A DNA stretch of 64,000 nt from NCBI RefSeq assembly GCF_000224145.3, contig NW_004190465.2:1-64000 (forward strand), written 5' to 3'. Both the position numbers and the translations under genes were made by a program. Source of the stretch: Ciona intestinalis. Lineage: Eukaryota; Chordata; Ascidiacea; Phlebobranchia; Cionidae. Within the stretch, counting starts at the first letter, position 1. Each line of letters starts with the position of its first letter. Positions 50,095-64,000 of this stretch are shown here, piece by piece. The notes beneath the pieces were generated by a model. That model did not search any database, had not been told where the DNA came from, and saw nothing but the letters and a program-made list of their open reading frames with translations.

Positions 50095-50255
50095 TAGTCG
50101 GTACGTATTTATTGGAGCTCGTATTGTATTTGTTCCGAGCTATCGGAACGAATATATCACGACACCAGATGGTCTTTGTATTAGATCCGACCTACTTCGC
50201 ATGCGCAGTAGGTTCTCGGCGCATGCGCAATCGTGCACGGTACCTCTTTAAAGTC
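50095..50255. promoter_or_regulatory. CpG-rich segment with two NRF1-type palindromes upstream of the EFCAB10-like gene
   Basis: Shares words with the TIR elements at 49.8 and 57.2 kb (GGAACGAATATATCACG, CATGCGCAGTAGGTTCT). It contains CGCATGCGCA at 50198-50207 and GCGCATGCGC at 50219-50228, about 385 bp before the ATG. A promoter role is inference. Confidence 0.5.
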
Positions 50256-50611
50256 AATAGGTAGCAAACCCAAACGTACACTATTTTTCCAAGTTTGTTC
50301 AAGCTTTTAATTGTTACTGGATATCAATTAAAATGTTAGAAACAGTTTCGGTGGTCGCATAAACACATGTAAAGTCCAAGTGGTCTGACATCTACCATAT
50401 ATCTTTTGTTTACAGTGCATAAACGAACAAAATAGGTCAATATTATAACAAGAATTTAAAGGTGTATTTCGTGCCCCTCAAAACGACGAAAAATTTCACT
50501 ACGTGCACAGTAGATGGTTCTTGAAATTTTAAACCTCTATGGTTGTCATAGACAACGTTGGATACTTCATTTTCCCAAAACTCACATTTTCAACTGTTAA
50601 AAATATTGAAG

Positions 50612-52073
50612 ATGGTTTCCAAAATGGAGAACCAGAATCCTCGTGAACTTGAAGCTGGTACTTACTTGGAAAAACATCGAGTACTAGATTTGCTCGATAA
50701 TATGACCTCCATGTTAATATTCGGGAGACCAGGTATCTGAATACATTATTGTGTTGTTTATACATAAAGCTGCTTTTACAATAAAAAGTAATATACTACC
50801 CTTAATTTCGTGTTTGTAAACACACATGTGATAAGACACACAAAACGAATTGTTCAGTCTCTATCAAAAGCACAGAAATTAATAATTATTCTCTGGTATG
50901 AACGTGTATTGAAAAAACAAATCGATTTATATTTTAAGTTTTTAACTGTACTTATGGATATAGCAAAAGCATAACATTGTACTTGTGTTTTTATCCAGTT
51001 TTAGTTTCATACTTTCATAAAAACCCTTTAGTGTTGTAATCTAGATTTCTATGAACTAAACTGGGGGGTAACAACCGGTTGTTGTAACATGCAGATATTT
51101 TGGGATTTTTCTGGGTAACTAATAAAACTTCGAGTTGCAAATATTTTGGTTATTTCAACCAGAAACGCTATGCAGCTACGTATAATAGATGTCAAATGAC
51201 CATACAAGTTTAACAAACTAATTTTTGGTCCGATACCTCAAATGGCTTTTTAATTATGGTCAAAAAACCAATACGCAGTTGCACGTGGTTGCAAATATTT
51301 TAATAATTCAAAAATCATTTGAAATAGTGAATGTAACTGTAACACATTATAAACTAAAGTAGATAGGTTATAGAATGTCAATATTCATTCAGAATGCATA
51401 TTTTAAGAGGTGTTCTTTTTATCGAATGATTTAAAGTATGATTTCAAATTAATAAAGTGACAACAATTGAATTTCCAAACTACTATATTCCAGATGATCC
51501 AAAAACTTTCCTTATTCAACAACTTGAAAAGCTAAAGATTGCAAAACAGAGTGGAATGTATTATCCCTGCCTGTTTGATGATAGCAACTTGACCTCAATA
51601 TTTGGAATGCTGGATCCAACTAAACGAGGATTTATTACAAGAGAACAATTTGTTGAAGGTAAAAAATCTTTTTCATATTTTACCTTTTCAACAGCAACTC
51701 AATCTTAAGCATTAGTAGAAAATATTTGATGAACCAATTTTATTTCAGGGAAGTCATCATTTTTACAAAAAGCCTAGTAAACTACTATCTTTAACTGAAC
51801 CAAATCGCATAGTAACCCATCACTATAGGCCTGTTATTTTTCTGTTATAATGGTTTCTAAAGGAATAAGTTTATTTACAGCACTATCTACTCTTGGTGTG
51901 AAAAACTTTGATGAATATCCACCTGGATCTGAAGTTAATAAAATAACTCTTGATACTTTTCTTAGAGAATCGTAAGTTAACTTTATATCTAATGTAAAAA
52001 CTTCTTTTTAACTTCATTTCTTTCTTACAGGAAACAGGGTTTGACTAAATCTTCATCTACGTTCAAACAATGA
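50612..52073 (+). CDS. EFCAB10-like protein (RIIa-type docking segment plus EF-hand-like region)
   Basis: Four exons: 50612-50732, 51494-51658, 51881-51971, 52031-52073; total 420 nt (139 residues). The N-terminal half, AGTYLEKHRVLDLLDNMTSM then FGRPDDPKTFLIQQLEKL, has the R2D2/DPY-30-like docking fold pattern seen in EFCAB10, adenylate kinase-like and other axonemal proteins. The second part, DDSNLTSIFGMLDPTKRGFI then TREQFVE, matches an EF-hand-like helix-loop-helix (loop LDPTKRGFITRE), with a non-canonical calcium loop. A longer exon 2 starting near 51460 is open, but it would insert residues between RP and DDPK, which are contiguous in relatives. The likely role is in cilia or flagella, by homology only. 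AATAAA at 52142. Confidence 0.85.
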
Positions 52074-52141
52074 ATATTCTTCTTTACATTTTGTTCTCCA
52101 TATTTCTTTCAGGTCGATACATTTTATAAATATGGACTTGC

Positions 52142-52174
52142 AATAAAACCATTGTATTTTGTGCATGGTTTATT
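52142..52174. terminator. Overlapping polyadenylation signals of convergent genes
   Basis: AATAAA at 52142-52147 serves the plus-strand EFCAB10-like gene. TTTATT at 52169-52174 is AATAAA on the minus strand for RPS23. Only 119 bp separate the two stop codons, so the 3' ends should overlap. Confidence 0.75.
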
Positions 52175-52192
52175 TAGCCAGCATTAAATATT

Positions 52193-55095
<2,903 letters not shown>

Positions 55096-55104
55096 TTTCT
55101 CACG

Positions 55105-55125
55105 GCGTGTAGTAAAAAGGAACGA
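55105..55125 (-). promoter_or_regulatory. Putative 5' TOP tract of RPS23
   Basis: On the minus strand TCCTTTTTACTACACGCCGTG precedes the ATG by about 10-30 nt. A C followed by pyrimidines at the mRNA start is the known TOP signature of ribosomal protein genes. Confidence 0.55.
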
Positions 55126-55525
55126 CCCACAATGCAACGCCGACAACTATCTAAATCAGATAAGCTGTAATGCCACGTTTTGGTATGTTTTCTATGGCTT
55201 TATTTTGGTGGTGCTATTAATGCTGGCGTGCTAGACAGTTAGGTACAAAGAAAGAGTATTCGTCGACGTGTTTGTTGCATAAAATTAATGTGGGGGCACT
55301 TAATTAATTTCACAAAAAACTTTTATTATTTACAGAGATCTGACAAAAATATCGAAGTTCGAATTTTCATTATCATCGCCTTCTCTTTCCAACAGAGTTT
55401 TAAAAACAACCAGTAGTCGGTAGTCCAACTGTCGCTTTCAGAAAAACGTTAGAAATAGCTTAGCCTTTGTTTATCTTATAAAACGTTTTATGCGAAATTA
55501 ATTTAAACTGACTCCTATTAAATGA

Positions 55526-55780
55526 CTAAAATGCCACAAGTTGACACCTTCGTACCCCGTTCTTGACATTTTTTAACAAAGAAAACAAATTACCGATGTG
55601 TGTTTTAGACTTACGAATTCTTGAAGTCAAGGCTTTCGGATAATTTACCGAAAAACATACCTTTTCCCTATACTTGCTGTCGTATTTTGGACACAAATTG
55701 GCGTTCAGTTTTTTCGTAATAATGTGACGTTTGGTTGGTCTACTTGAAGTTTCTCTGGCTCTGCTCACAAGTACCGCCAT
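55526..55780 (-). CDS. Possible small or first coding exon, unidentified
   Basis: An 84-residue frame (MAVLVSRARETSSRPTKRH...) on the minus strand, basic in composition. A good donor (AAAAG then GTATGT) after residue 41 could make it a first exon, but no acceptor exon was found before RPS23, which starts 430 bp downstream. I do not recognise a family. Confidence 0.2.
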   Translation of the reverse strand: MAVLVSRARETSSRPTKRHIITKKLNANLCPKYDSKYREKVCFSVNYPKALTSRIRKSKTHIGNLFSLLKNVKNGVRRCQLVAF

Positions 55781-56079
55781 AACTTATTAATTATAAGAAT
55801 ATCGTGCGTATAGGCTTAAACATACTGACAAATTAAAGCGAAACTACAAAGCTACACACATAGTAATTCAAAAACGGGCACGGTGTGACTGCTATGTGGC
55901 ATCCGTGTCATAAGGACTGTCCACCGACTTTTAAATCGACATCTAGTCCGTCGAGTTAGTACATTAAGTGGGACACATTTCACAACCTAAAGGACTCCTT
56001 AAAGGCTCAAAGGCATAACAATTCTGAAAGTTAACGCAACACCTGCAATACAAAATGATATAGCAAGGATGTTTTGAAA

Positions 56080-56269
56080 TATAATAGGGTGGGGAAAGAT
56101 GAAACACCGTTTCATTCTGTTTTCTGAGACGCAAATGAACAACTCTCTAAGAATTATAGAGCCGGATAATCACGACTCCCATAGGCCGTTGTTTATTTTT
56201 TTAAAAGTCGATCAGGATATTTGGATATTATGTGCTAAATGTGTCCCGTCTTTCACCACGCAGCTATAC
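56080..56269. mobile_element. Palindromic MITE copy, reverse core
   Basis: AATATAATAGGGTGGGGAAAG start and GTGTCCCGTCTTTCACCAC end. Confidence 0.82.
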
Positions 56270-56420
56270 TTAAAAAGGCCAAGGATTTCTAACTATTTGG
56301 TTAAAATAAAAAAATAATATGAAATGATAGACCTCTGGGTTTTAGATCATAATAATAACAATAATCATTAATGTACGTCAGTGACAGCTTTCGATAATTT
56401 AATTTATTTAGGCGATTTTG

Positions 56421-56718
56421 AATGAATGAATGTTACCTGCTCTATTTTTTGGCCGGAAAACGACAGTCGTTATTACACGGATTAAACACCTTGTGCCAGC
56501 TTACGAGTTACCATCTTTGTTATTTTGTTGTTTTTTTCCCTTTTTATGTATGGCTGATAATTTGGACAACCCATTAGTGACCATCACTGGGTTAGAGCAA
56601 TTGCCGTAAAGTATCTTACACAAGGACACATAGGCCAACAATGGTAGCAGCGACGAGCCTTGAACCCAATACCTCCGAGTTAAAGGTATGGGCGCTAACC
56701 ACTTTGGTACGGCGCCAG
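56421..56718 (-). mobile_element. tRNA-derived SINE, full length, reverse
   Basis: GAATGAATGTTACCTGCTCT, GTGCCAGCTTACGAGTTACC, CACTGGGTTAGAGCAATTGCC and GCTAACCACTTTGGTACGGC. It ends 6 bp before a MITE. Confidence 0.9.
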
Positions 56719-56724
56719 TGTCGT

Positions 56725-56927
56725 AATATAGTAGGATGGGGGAAGATGGGACACCTTTAACACGTGACATCCAAATGTCCTGAACAGGTTTCAAACATTT
56801 TACAACGGCCTATAGGAGTCCTGGAAATACGGTTTTATATTTCTTTAAATGTTCTTTGTTTAGTATCAAATGCGACGAGAAAATAGAATGAAAAGGTGTC
56901 CCATCTTTCCCCACCCTACTATATATA
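56725..56927. mobile_element. Palindromic MITE copy
   Basis: AATATAGTAGGATGGGGGAAG start, full core, CTTTCCCCACCCTACTATAT end. Confidence 0.92.
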
Positions 56928-57125
56928 TTCGTTCCTATTGGTATATTCGTACAGGGCGCTGTTTCATATTTGATATATTTGTAAGGGCGCATCTGTAAAT
57001 TATAAGTAAAATTTGCTTAATAAACTAGCACAAAATATTTTTTTTAGTAGTCCTTACCTTTTCTATGCTACAAACAACATACCAACTCATTTTTGCTAAC
57101 TTTAAATCAAAAACTAAAGTTTTAA

Positions 57126-57285
57126 CGTGAAAACGTCGTGTCTGGGACATTTTCAACGGAGGGTTGTAATAAATTCGGATCAAGTGGTCATTGTATTTGC
57201 ATGCGCAGTAGTTTCTAGGGGCAAGCGCAATAGCGCGAGATATACACATATATCAATCGGGACGAATATATCACGGCAACAGACT
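57126..57285. repeat. Partial copy of the 49.7 kb TIR element
   Basis: GACATTTTCAACGGAGGGTTG end followed by GCATGCGCAGTAGTTTCT and CGAATATATCACGGCAAC; one end only. Confidence 0.65.
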
Positions 57286-57829
57286 TTTCTGTAGAATTGT
57301 TAGTTTGAAGTTAACAACCCACCACTGGGCTGGATAAATTACTCTTAATTGAACTACCTTTGTGATATCAAATTAGCACTGCGTTACAGCAAAACACAAT
57401 TAAACTTTGGAACTTGATTGTATTATAAATATTTACACATTTTTCACATCAATTAAGGAAACAGCAAAAAACAAATAATAACACAAATCAAATCACAAAC
57501 TAATGAGAAACAGTTACAGATTAAATCCATGAATTCCGACACAGTGTTTTAAACACAACTAATGTGGTGGTTTGAAGATAACAAGTATGGACGACGATTT
57601 ATTGCAAGTGTTTCAGCTGTTATTGTTCATCAAGCATACGGCTGCATGATATTTAACTGAATAAATAGGAAACGACGTAAAGAATTGTTCGTTACAATGT
57701 AGGGCCTTTTGATGATATCTGTTAATAAAGGTACGATTATGTACAAAGGTTTCACGAAAATAAAAACACCGAGTAAAAAAGTAACTTGTACGAAGTACAC
57801 GTATATTATACTTGTTAGAAAAAATGGTA

Positions 57830-58085
57830 ACTTGATAATCTTCGCGTGGCGAGAAAACGAGTCGTTATAACACGTGTGTTCACTTTCATATATCTCGTGT
57901 CAGCTTACGAGTAACAACGAAGTTGACTTTGTTTTTCTGTATGGTTGGCAATTTATACAACCCGTCAGTGAACAACGGGTTTGAGCAACTATCATATAAT
58001 GTTTTGCCTCAAAGGCCCAAGGTGCTAGCAACGAAGTGTTTTAAACCGTATAACTTCTGAGCTAGACGGAGACGCCTCACTGTGC
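57830..58085 (-). mobile_element. Diverged SINE, reverse
   Basis: TAATCTTCGCGTGGCGAGAAAA, CTCGTGTCAGCTTACGAGTAA and CAGTGAACAACGGGTTTGAGC keep the family order with many changes. Confidence 0.7.
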
Positions 58086-58818
58086 AATGGGCCAGGGTTA
58101 ACTATATCGCATTATGAATTGCTTAGAGAAATTTTTGCCAACTCGATAAATACTAATTATGTGATAAATAGGCGGGTTAGTCGCAAACATTCATTCGATT
58201 TTTTTGTAAAAATTTACATCGATTGTGACAACTAGTTAAGGTTTAAAGCAAATGCATGAAAACAAACACTAAGAACAAAAGTTCGACAACAAATTGGAAA
58301 GGATCACATTTACACATTCTACTTATCAAACAAAAAACACTTTTCAACAAAAACAATAAATAAATTTATCATTCAGTATTTTTAATCAAGACTGCTAAAA
58401 ATAGGGAATGATAAGCACGTAATATTGATCGTCGTGCGTCGATGGCGGATCGATGATTGAATACGCAATCAACGATTGATGGGAAACCAGTAAACGACAG
58501 CGGGCTTTTGGGAATTAATATCCAAGCCTAACTAATTTACTTTTTCAGATCAATTTTATTTATCCAATTATTAAGTGTCTTTAAGACATGACCTTATATG
58601 ACACAATCGATGGAGTGTGTGATATACATGTCAGTCTGAACACGTAAATTTGATGCAAATCGCCAGCGACTGTAATATTTCGCAATTTTAACTGCAATTC
58701 CGAATGTTACTCTTGGTTTAAAGATGAAACAATTGTTAACGTGTACAGTATTGTTTAATTTTTATTTAACATTATACGCGGATTTATTCGTTACGTTTAC
58801 GAATATATTTGACTTTAT

Positions 58819-61800
58819 TCATAGCTTCATGTTACGGCTGTCGTTCTGCGATAAATTCTCGTCTCTTTTCTGATTTTAGGTAAGAGAATCTCCGTTATCG
58901 TGATTGGAGTGATAAACAAATTCATGCTGTATTAATACGAGCCAACGGCCTTTTGGCTGACATTTAACACCAAAAGCCGCAAAATTAAAAGACGCGAATT
59001 CAATGATACATAAAAGAAGACGCATTTACATTATAGTTACCTGAACAACAGATGTAACACAAGGTACATGATACTGAAGTAGAAGTAGAGTGGCCGAAGT
59101 AATAGCATTGGTGGCTTTAGGTGTGTAGAGACAAGAGCCGAGTAACAACACATAGACCGTTCCATTACCACGATTAAAATCCTGAAAACATATGTTTGTT
59201 GGATTGCGAATCTATGACAAAACAATTGTTGTTGTGGTGCTTACTTTATATATGACGTCACCTCCTTCATCTTGTACAGTTGGTCGGATGCGTGAGTTGA
59301 TGAGGTCATCAATGACGTATTCTATGTCATCAAGTTTACCGTATGCAACACATTCACCTGTATGGTTGTAAGTCATCGTTTATTTATCCTTGCATGGCAT
59401 AGCAAAACTACGAGTGTTCTATTGCATACCATTTTTAATGGTTTGTAATTTTTTAAAAACATTTTGTATGACTGTAAATCTGGACAATCCATTAGTGACC
59501 TCTGGGTTGAAGCAATTACTTCCAAGTTGTTTGCACAAGAACACATGTCATACCCCACACCTTTGATATTTTAACCTGGTATCCAGTAGTAACAAGTCAA
59601 GTGCTGCAACCACCCAACCACGGTGCTTGGTTATTATGCGAGCACATTATGCATTAAGCATTAGCACATAATGATTTTTGAATATAATAATATTAATAAT
59701 AACTTTGTTTGTCACTTTAATTACGGTAATGAAGATTTAAAAGAATTTTAAACAAAAAGAAAGAAAATAGCAACAAAACAAGATTGTTAAACTACACGAA
59801 CAATTTTGACTTACCTGATTCTTTATGGTAATGTAACCTCTTCGATTGATGGTGTGTTGTGGTTGGGAGTTGAGAGGCAAAGAAATTGATCAAAGTCGCT
59901 ACAATTATTGGTTTAATTGAACTCCATTGTGGAGATAAGGTGTCTGTATTCTTCTGCATGTATTAGAACAAGTTGGTTAAAATTTGTTGAATATTGATAA
60001 CCAATTAAATTTATTTACCTTAGAGTTGGTTGCCATTAAGATTTACCAACTAATTAATTGAATGAAATTACATGGAAATGGAAGAAAATCATATTATACA
60101 AGACCTGTGCTAATCTTAATGGTTTTAAGTTTTCTAAGTATTATATATTTAAATGTTTATAACGGTGTACTTTCCCAAACAAATTTATAACAAGCAAGCT
60201 TTTGGAAATTGGTCTTTTGGGAAAGGCTTAACAATCTGTTAGCCTGAGTATTGATTTAGGTTTGCAGTTGGACAAAGGAATGTTACATTAAAGCAGCCAA
60301 TAAGCATACAAGAATTTTATATGCATATAAAATATCACACATTTGACCACACCAATACTTTTTAACCCCGTTGTCACAATCTGGCAACACTAAGTAGGCA
60401 CTGGTAGCCAATTAAATTAATTGAGTTAAAAACTTGTGTTTTACAAAGATTATTGTTGTGAAAGTTGAAATTTTATTGTATGCTTATAAATTTTTATGGG
60501 AAATGTAGTTTAAGTAATTAAGTCTGTAAATGTTCTGTTAATTCATGTTTAAAATGCAAATTCCTTATTATTTAGATCACAAGTAGAGGTTAGATTATGA
60601 AAAGCAATATTCTAATTAAACTGTACATGGGAACACTGTGAAAAGTGGTGCAAGCGCAGATCAAGCTTGGGAACCACTGCTGTTCGGATAGAGAGAATAA
60701 ATATTGTTCTTTTCAAGCCGTTTGGGAATTTTTATAATTGTGAATCATCATGAATCATGATGAAGTATAAACATAAAATAATAAATAATTAATGAAAGTA
60801 GTGACTCTTTATGTTAGTTTACCAACACAAATATTCTGAACTGTTTTTTGTTAATCAAACTAAGTAACAGTGGGCTAAATATGTAATGATGAAATCCAAA
60901 TGTGTATATTGTAATCGCCTACTCCACAACATCATATTTTATCCATATTAGAGTTTCTTAATCTGTGTGGACTGAAGCAGACCATGGTATGAAGCGAGAA
61001 TACACAATTAAAACTAAAGGGTTTTGATGTGAAAAATTTTAATATATTATTTATATATATATATATGTTTTTAAAATTTGTTGTAAAATACAGGATTTTA
61101 AAAAACATTGGATCCAAGTGTACGGTGACCCTAAATGTTATTTAACACTTATCCTACTGAGAATATTAACTTGAAATAATTCCTTAAACTACAAGCTTAC
61201 AAAGTTAGTACATGGCCCAGATGGCTGTTCGTGTACATACATAAGATGTAACATGAGTAACAACACTGAGAAACATAAAATATTTATCAAGCAATCAATG
61301 AAAGGAAAGTGAGAAGTTACCTGTACGTGGATGTGTTTTGTAAACAATGTAACGCTCTCAATGCCATCTATCTTCATTATTTGTCTGTTTAAAAAAATGA
61401 AATACTATGGAACATAATCCTTATTATTTATATATTATATATACATAATCACTATTTAAAAAAACAAAATAAAAAATCAAATAAAAAAATAGCTTGCTAA
61501 AATAGTTCTTTTTAGAATTAAAAAAATATATATGAAGCGGCAATAACCAAAACTAACATGGTATGACATACCTAATTACCTAAAAAAATACAGATAGGTA
61601 GGAATGTAGGATCAAACAAATGTTCTACTAAAATATTAGGTCTATAAAAACCATCTAACAAATCTAGTCATAATTGACCTAACTTTTAAAAAACGAAGGG
61701 TACATTTAAGTGATAGGTCACAATACCATTGTTTTCTAATTGGATAGTGGCATTTTTCCAATTACCACGGAGACCTTGATCAATATATTACATGAATGTG

Positions 61801-64000
61801 CCTGAATCTATTTTACGACTTCATTGTTTGGTGGATACTAGTGCACACTACTTACCCATGAATTTAATGTGCATATGAATATATATAATCATTTCGTTGA
61901 ACCATAAAATGTGCAATTATTTTCTGTTTTTTTAACCATATGTATAATGCAATTACTTTACCAATTCTATCCTAATTTCTAAACAACAATAAATGTTTAA
62001 ATTGAACTTAGAATTAACAACTGTACAATTAGATGTTCTCTAAACGCCCCAAACTCACTATCATTACCTTACTAATGGTGAATGATAACAAGGATGTCTT
62101 GAATGATATTTAATCTTCTGCTCATTTAAATTGTGCAACACTGGACAGCCTGGATGGAATATCATGGACCTCCCACTTTCAACCTCAACTGAATGGATGT
62201 TCAAACTCGGAGCTAAAGATCATGTAAGAAATATAAGTGAGGTGAACGCTTCTTAATATTAGTTGCATAGCAAATTGGGCACAGTATAAGGTGCTTAGGT
62301 TGTGACAAAACACAAGCAGTTAGTAGAATTTATAAAAAAAAATATTTGTAAATGTGTTTTAAAAATTGTAATTAATTTGTGGTGCATACTAAAACTACTA
62401 AGCTTAGTTTTATGGAGCCTCAAACATTATACAGTCTAACTTTACTTTAACGTGTTCCAAACTTCAAGCAAGTAACTGTAAATGATAGACTTTTTATAAA
62501 AAAAATGTATATATACCTGCAAATACTGCTGATTAATTTGAATTACTTGTCTTATAAAATGCCAAGGAAAAAACATGCATAAAGCCATAGATTAATATAA
62601 CACAACATGGTTAACCAAATTAAATTGGATTTTAGGTTTATGTACAAAATAAAATGATAGACTGCCATACCTAAATATTTCTGCTTGTTGGGTTATTATT
62701 ACATGACCATGCAAAAGACTCTCACAACATCAAAGCAATCCAAACATAGAAATGATGAAACAAATATCAACATCTTGTTTGAAGGTTACCTATGTAATGT
62801 GGGACTGTAAGATATTATTTTTTTGTGAAAAGATTGCTAAATAGAGTTATAAAAGGGTGGGGGAAGATGGGACACCTTTTCATTCTATTTTCTTGTCCCA
62901 TTTGGTAGTAGACAAAGAAAATTAAAAGAATTATAAAACCGTATTTTCATGGCTACCGTTGAATATTGTGAATTGTTTAAAATACGACCTGAACATTTGG
63001 ATATTATGTGTTAAAGGTGTCCTGCCTTCCCCCACAGTACTATATATTTATATTTGCATGTTTTTAACTACATGCCTTTTCTTAATCATGGCAGCTTTGT
63101 CTTCTAAATACAGAGGTTCCTAAAGTGGGCGCTATTAAAAAAAGGTTGGGGAAACACCGCACTAAAACAACTTTTAATAAATTTCTTCATATTAAAACTT
63201 AAAGTACACTACTGTACAACACTCAACACACCGTGCATCCATTTAAATATTCATATCAACACACATATATAATATTAAATAATCGTAAATATATTAAATT
63301 TAAAATACACCACTGTTTCCAGACTTTTTTAGAAGATGTTTTTAAAAATGTTTAACATAACCAAAACCATGCAGCAGTTCAACTACATGCAACAACAAGT
63401 CACAAGCATCCATAGTTGCTGTAAACATAATATATTCTTTCGTATATACTGTACATTGTACATATAGGGGCCTAACATAGTTAGACAAAATGCAAGATAT
63501 GTGTATATACCCTAAACATAAATCAGAGTATCGACTATCATTTGTAGACTACCCAGTAATCAGTATAAATGCATAAACAATTGAATAGGCTAGTCTATAT
63601 TACAAACATGTCTTAACGTAATCACTATACAGTAGTGATAGTGCAATGGTCAGTCTATTTACCAAAAAAGCTAATAATGTGACATGAAAAAAGTTCATGC
63701 TTTCACCGGCACAAACTTTTATCTTTTAAAACTTATGTGTGCTTTGTCTTTTTAAAAGTTAGGCGCCTATAATACTGTATAATTTCAAAAATTGTTCTAA
63801 ACACAACCAAACAAGAAATGATCATGGAGAACACATTGTTCCTACTAAAGGGTTTTAACATACATATATATATATATACAAATAAGTTACCTACCATTTT
63901 TCACAACAACAAGACCAGGTCTCGCAACCATTATATTCCGACTTAAGACATTTCTTAACGCTGGTTCTTCTTCATAAATATTGTAAGTGTTTCCAGCTAG
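58819..64000 (-). CDS. NFU1-like iron-sulfur scaffold protein with altered CxxC (partial at window edge)
   Basis: Exons, minus strand: (64000)-63895 tentative, 62212-62068, 61384-61321, 59953-59815, 59357-59245, 59181-59041, 58869-58819; phases agree throughout. The Nfu N-terminal domain is seen as HSPLV then RQIMKIDGIESVTLFTKHI and WSSIKPIIVATLINFFASQL. The C-terminal NifU-like domain starts GKLDDIEYVIDDLINSRIRP then TVQDEGGDVIY, which is strongly typical. The segment corresponding to the Fe-S motif (usually GSCTSCPSS) reads GSCLYTPKA: one Cys is kept and the second is Thr. Known NFU1 is a mitochondrial protein that binds a 4Fe-4S cluster through this CxxC across a dimer and delivers it to lipoate synthase and others. 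All frames are open with good splice sites, so it looks like a maintained but divergent gene. It ends NDSRNMKL. The first exon is compatible by phase only. Confidence 0.82.
59370..59635 (-). mobile_element. Diverged SINE, reverse
   Basis: CGTTTATTTATCCTTGCATGG, CAATCCATTAGTGACCTCTGG and GCAACCACCCAACCACGGTG. It begins 13 bp beyond an NFU1-like exon boundary. Confidence 0.65.
59690..59800 (+). repeat. Dispersed repeat (family 3), short
   Basis: TTTGTCACTTTAATTACGGTAA and AACAAGATTGTTAAACTACACG resemble the other copies weakly. Confidence 0.45.
62847..63047. mobile_element. Palindromic MITE copy, reverse core
   Basis: TATAAAAGGGTGGGGGAAGATG start and CCTTCCCCCACAGTACTATA end, in an intron of the NFU1-like gene. 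Confidence 0.88.
63105..63170. mobile_element. Possible minimal hAT-type relic
   Basis: CAGAGGTTCCTAAAGTGGGC resembles the hAT left end at 33963. A second relic end, GGGAACCACTGCTG, is at 60670. Neither has a partner end. Confidence 0.3.

Larger units (their letters stand above)
47164..50611. other. Gene-poor 3.4 kb between CUB-VWA and EFCAB10-like genes
   Basis: Start regions of both genes face each other here. Contents: an inverted pair near 47.7 and 48.5 kb, one SINE, one TIR element at 49.7-49.9 kb and a related piece at 50.1-50.25 kb. No protein gene recognised. Confidence 0.6.
55781..58818. other. Repeat-filled interval between RPS23 and the NFU1-like gene
   Basis: Two MITEs, two SINEs and a TIR-element piece account for about 1.1 kb. 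The remainder is AT-rich with no supported gene. Confidence 0.6.

Noticed and set aside
50025-50264. 79-codon frame just upstream of the EFCAB10-like gene
   Set aside because: It overlaps sequence shared with the 49.7 and 57.2 kb TIR elements and is not joined in phase to the next exon.

Overview
The window looks like a tunicate genome, almost certainly Ciona. It holds two copies of the ascidian-specific Zic-related gene Zic-r.b (ZicL), short introns, AT-rich intergenic DNA, and dozens of copies of two short repeat families typical of Ciona: a palindromic ~200 bp MITE and a tRNA-derived SINE. Six runs of N mark assembly gaps. Gene models were built by hand from splice sites and reading frame. 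Where a model is called complete, the exon lengths sum to an exact number of codons from ATG to stop.

Layout. 0.4-5.2 kb: two head-to-head Zic-r.b copies sharing a conserved promoter block; a third copy of the block sits alone at 5.5 kb. 6.3-12.7 kb (+): a multi-exon coiled-coil protein of unknown function. 13.3-18.2 kb (+): a nicotinic acetylcholine receptor alpha-type subunit lacking only its signal-peptide exon. 19.4-21.6 kb (-): a two-domain rhamnose-binding (SUEL) lectin. 22.8-25.2 kb (-): a secreted CAP/SCP protein with a Pro/Thr repeat. 27.3-39.6 kb (+): a CAP protein with 11 thrombospondin type 1 repeats and a GPI-like tail. 40.9-47.2 kb (-): a secreted CUB-CUB-VWA protein. 50.6-52.1 kb (+): an EFCAB10-like protein. 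52.2-55.1 kb (-): ribosomal protein S23. 58.8-64.0 kb (-): an NFU1-like Fe-S scaffold protein whose conserved CxxC is not intact, running off the right edge.

The 19-47 kb stretch has four neighbouring genes for secreted or surface adhesion modules (lectin, CAP, CAP-TSR-GPI, CUB-VWA), with two CAP genes transcribed divergently. This may be a surface-recognition or epithelial-secretion neighbourhood, but that is inference. The points most worth a second look are the orphan Zic promoter copy just upstream of the coiled-coil gene, the Zic inverted pair with nearly identical introns, the CAP-TSR array, the altered metal-site residue in the VWA domain, the NFU protein with a broken CxxC, and MITE-like sequence carrying NRF1-type palindromes upstream of the EFCAB10-like gene.
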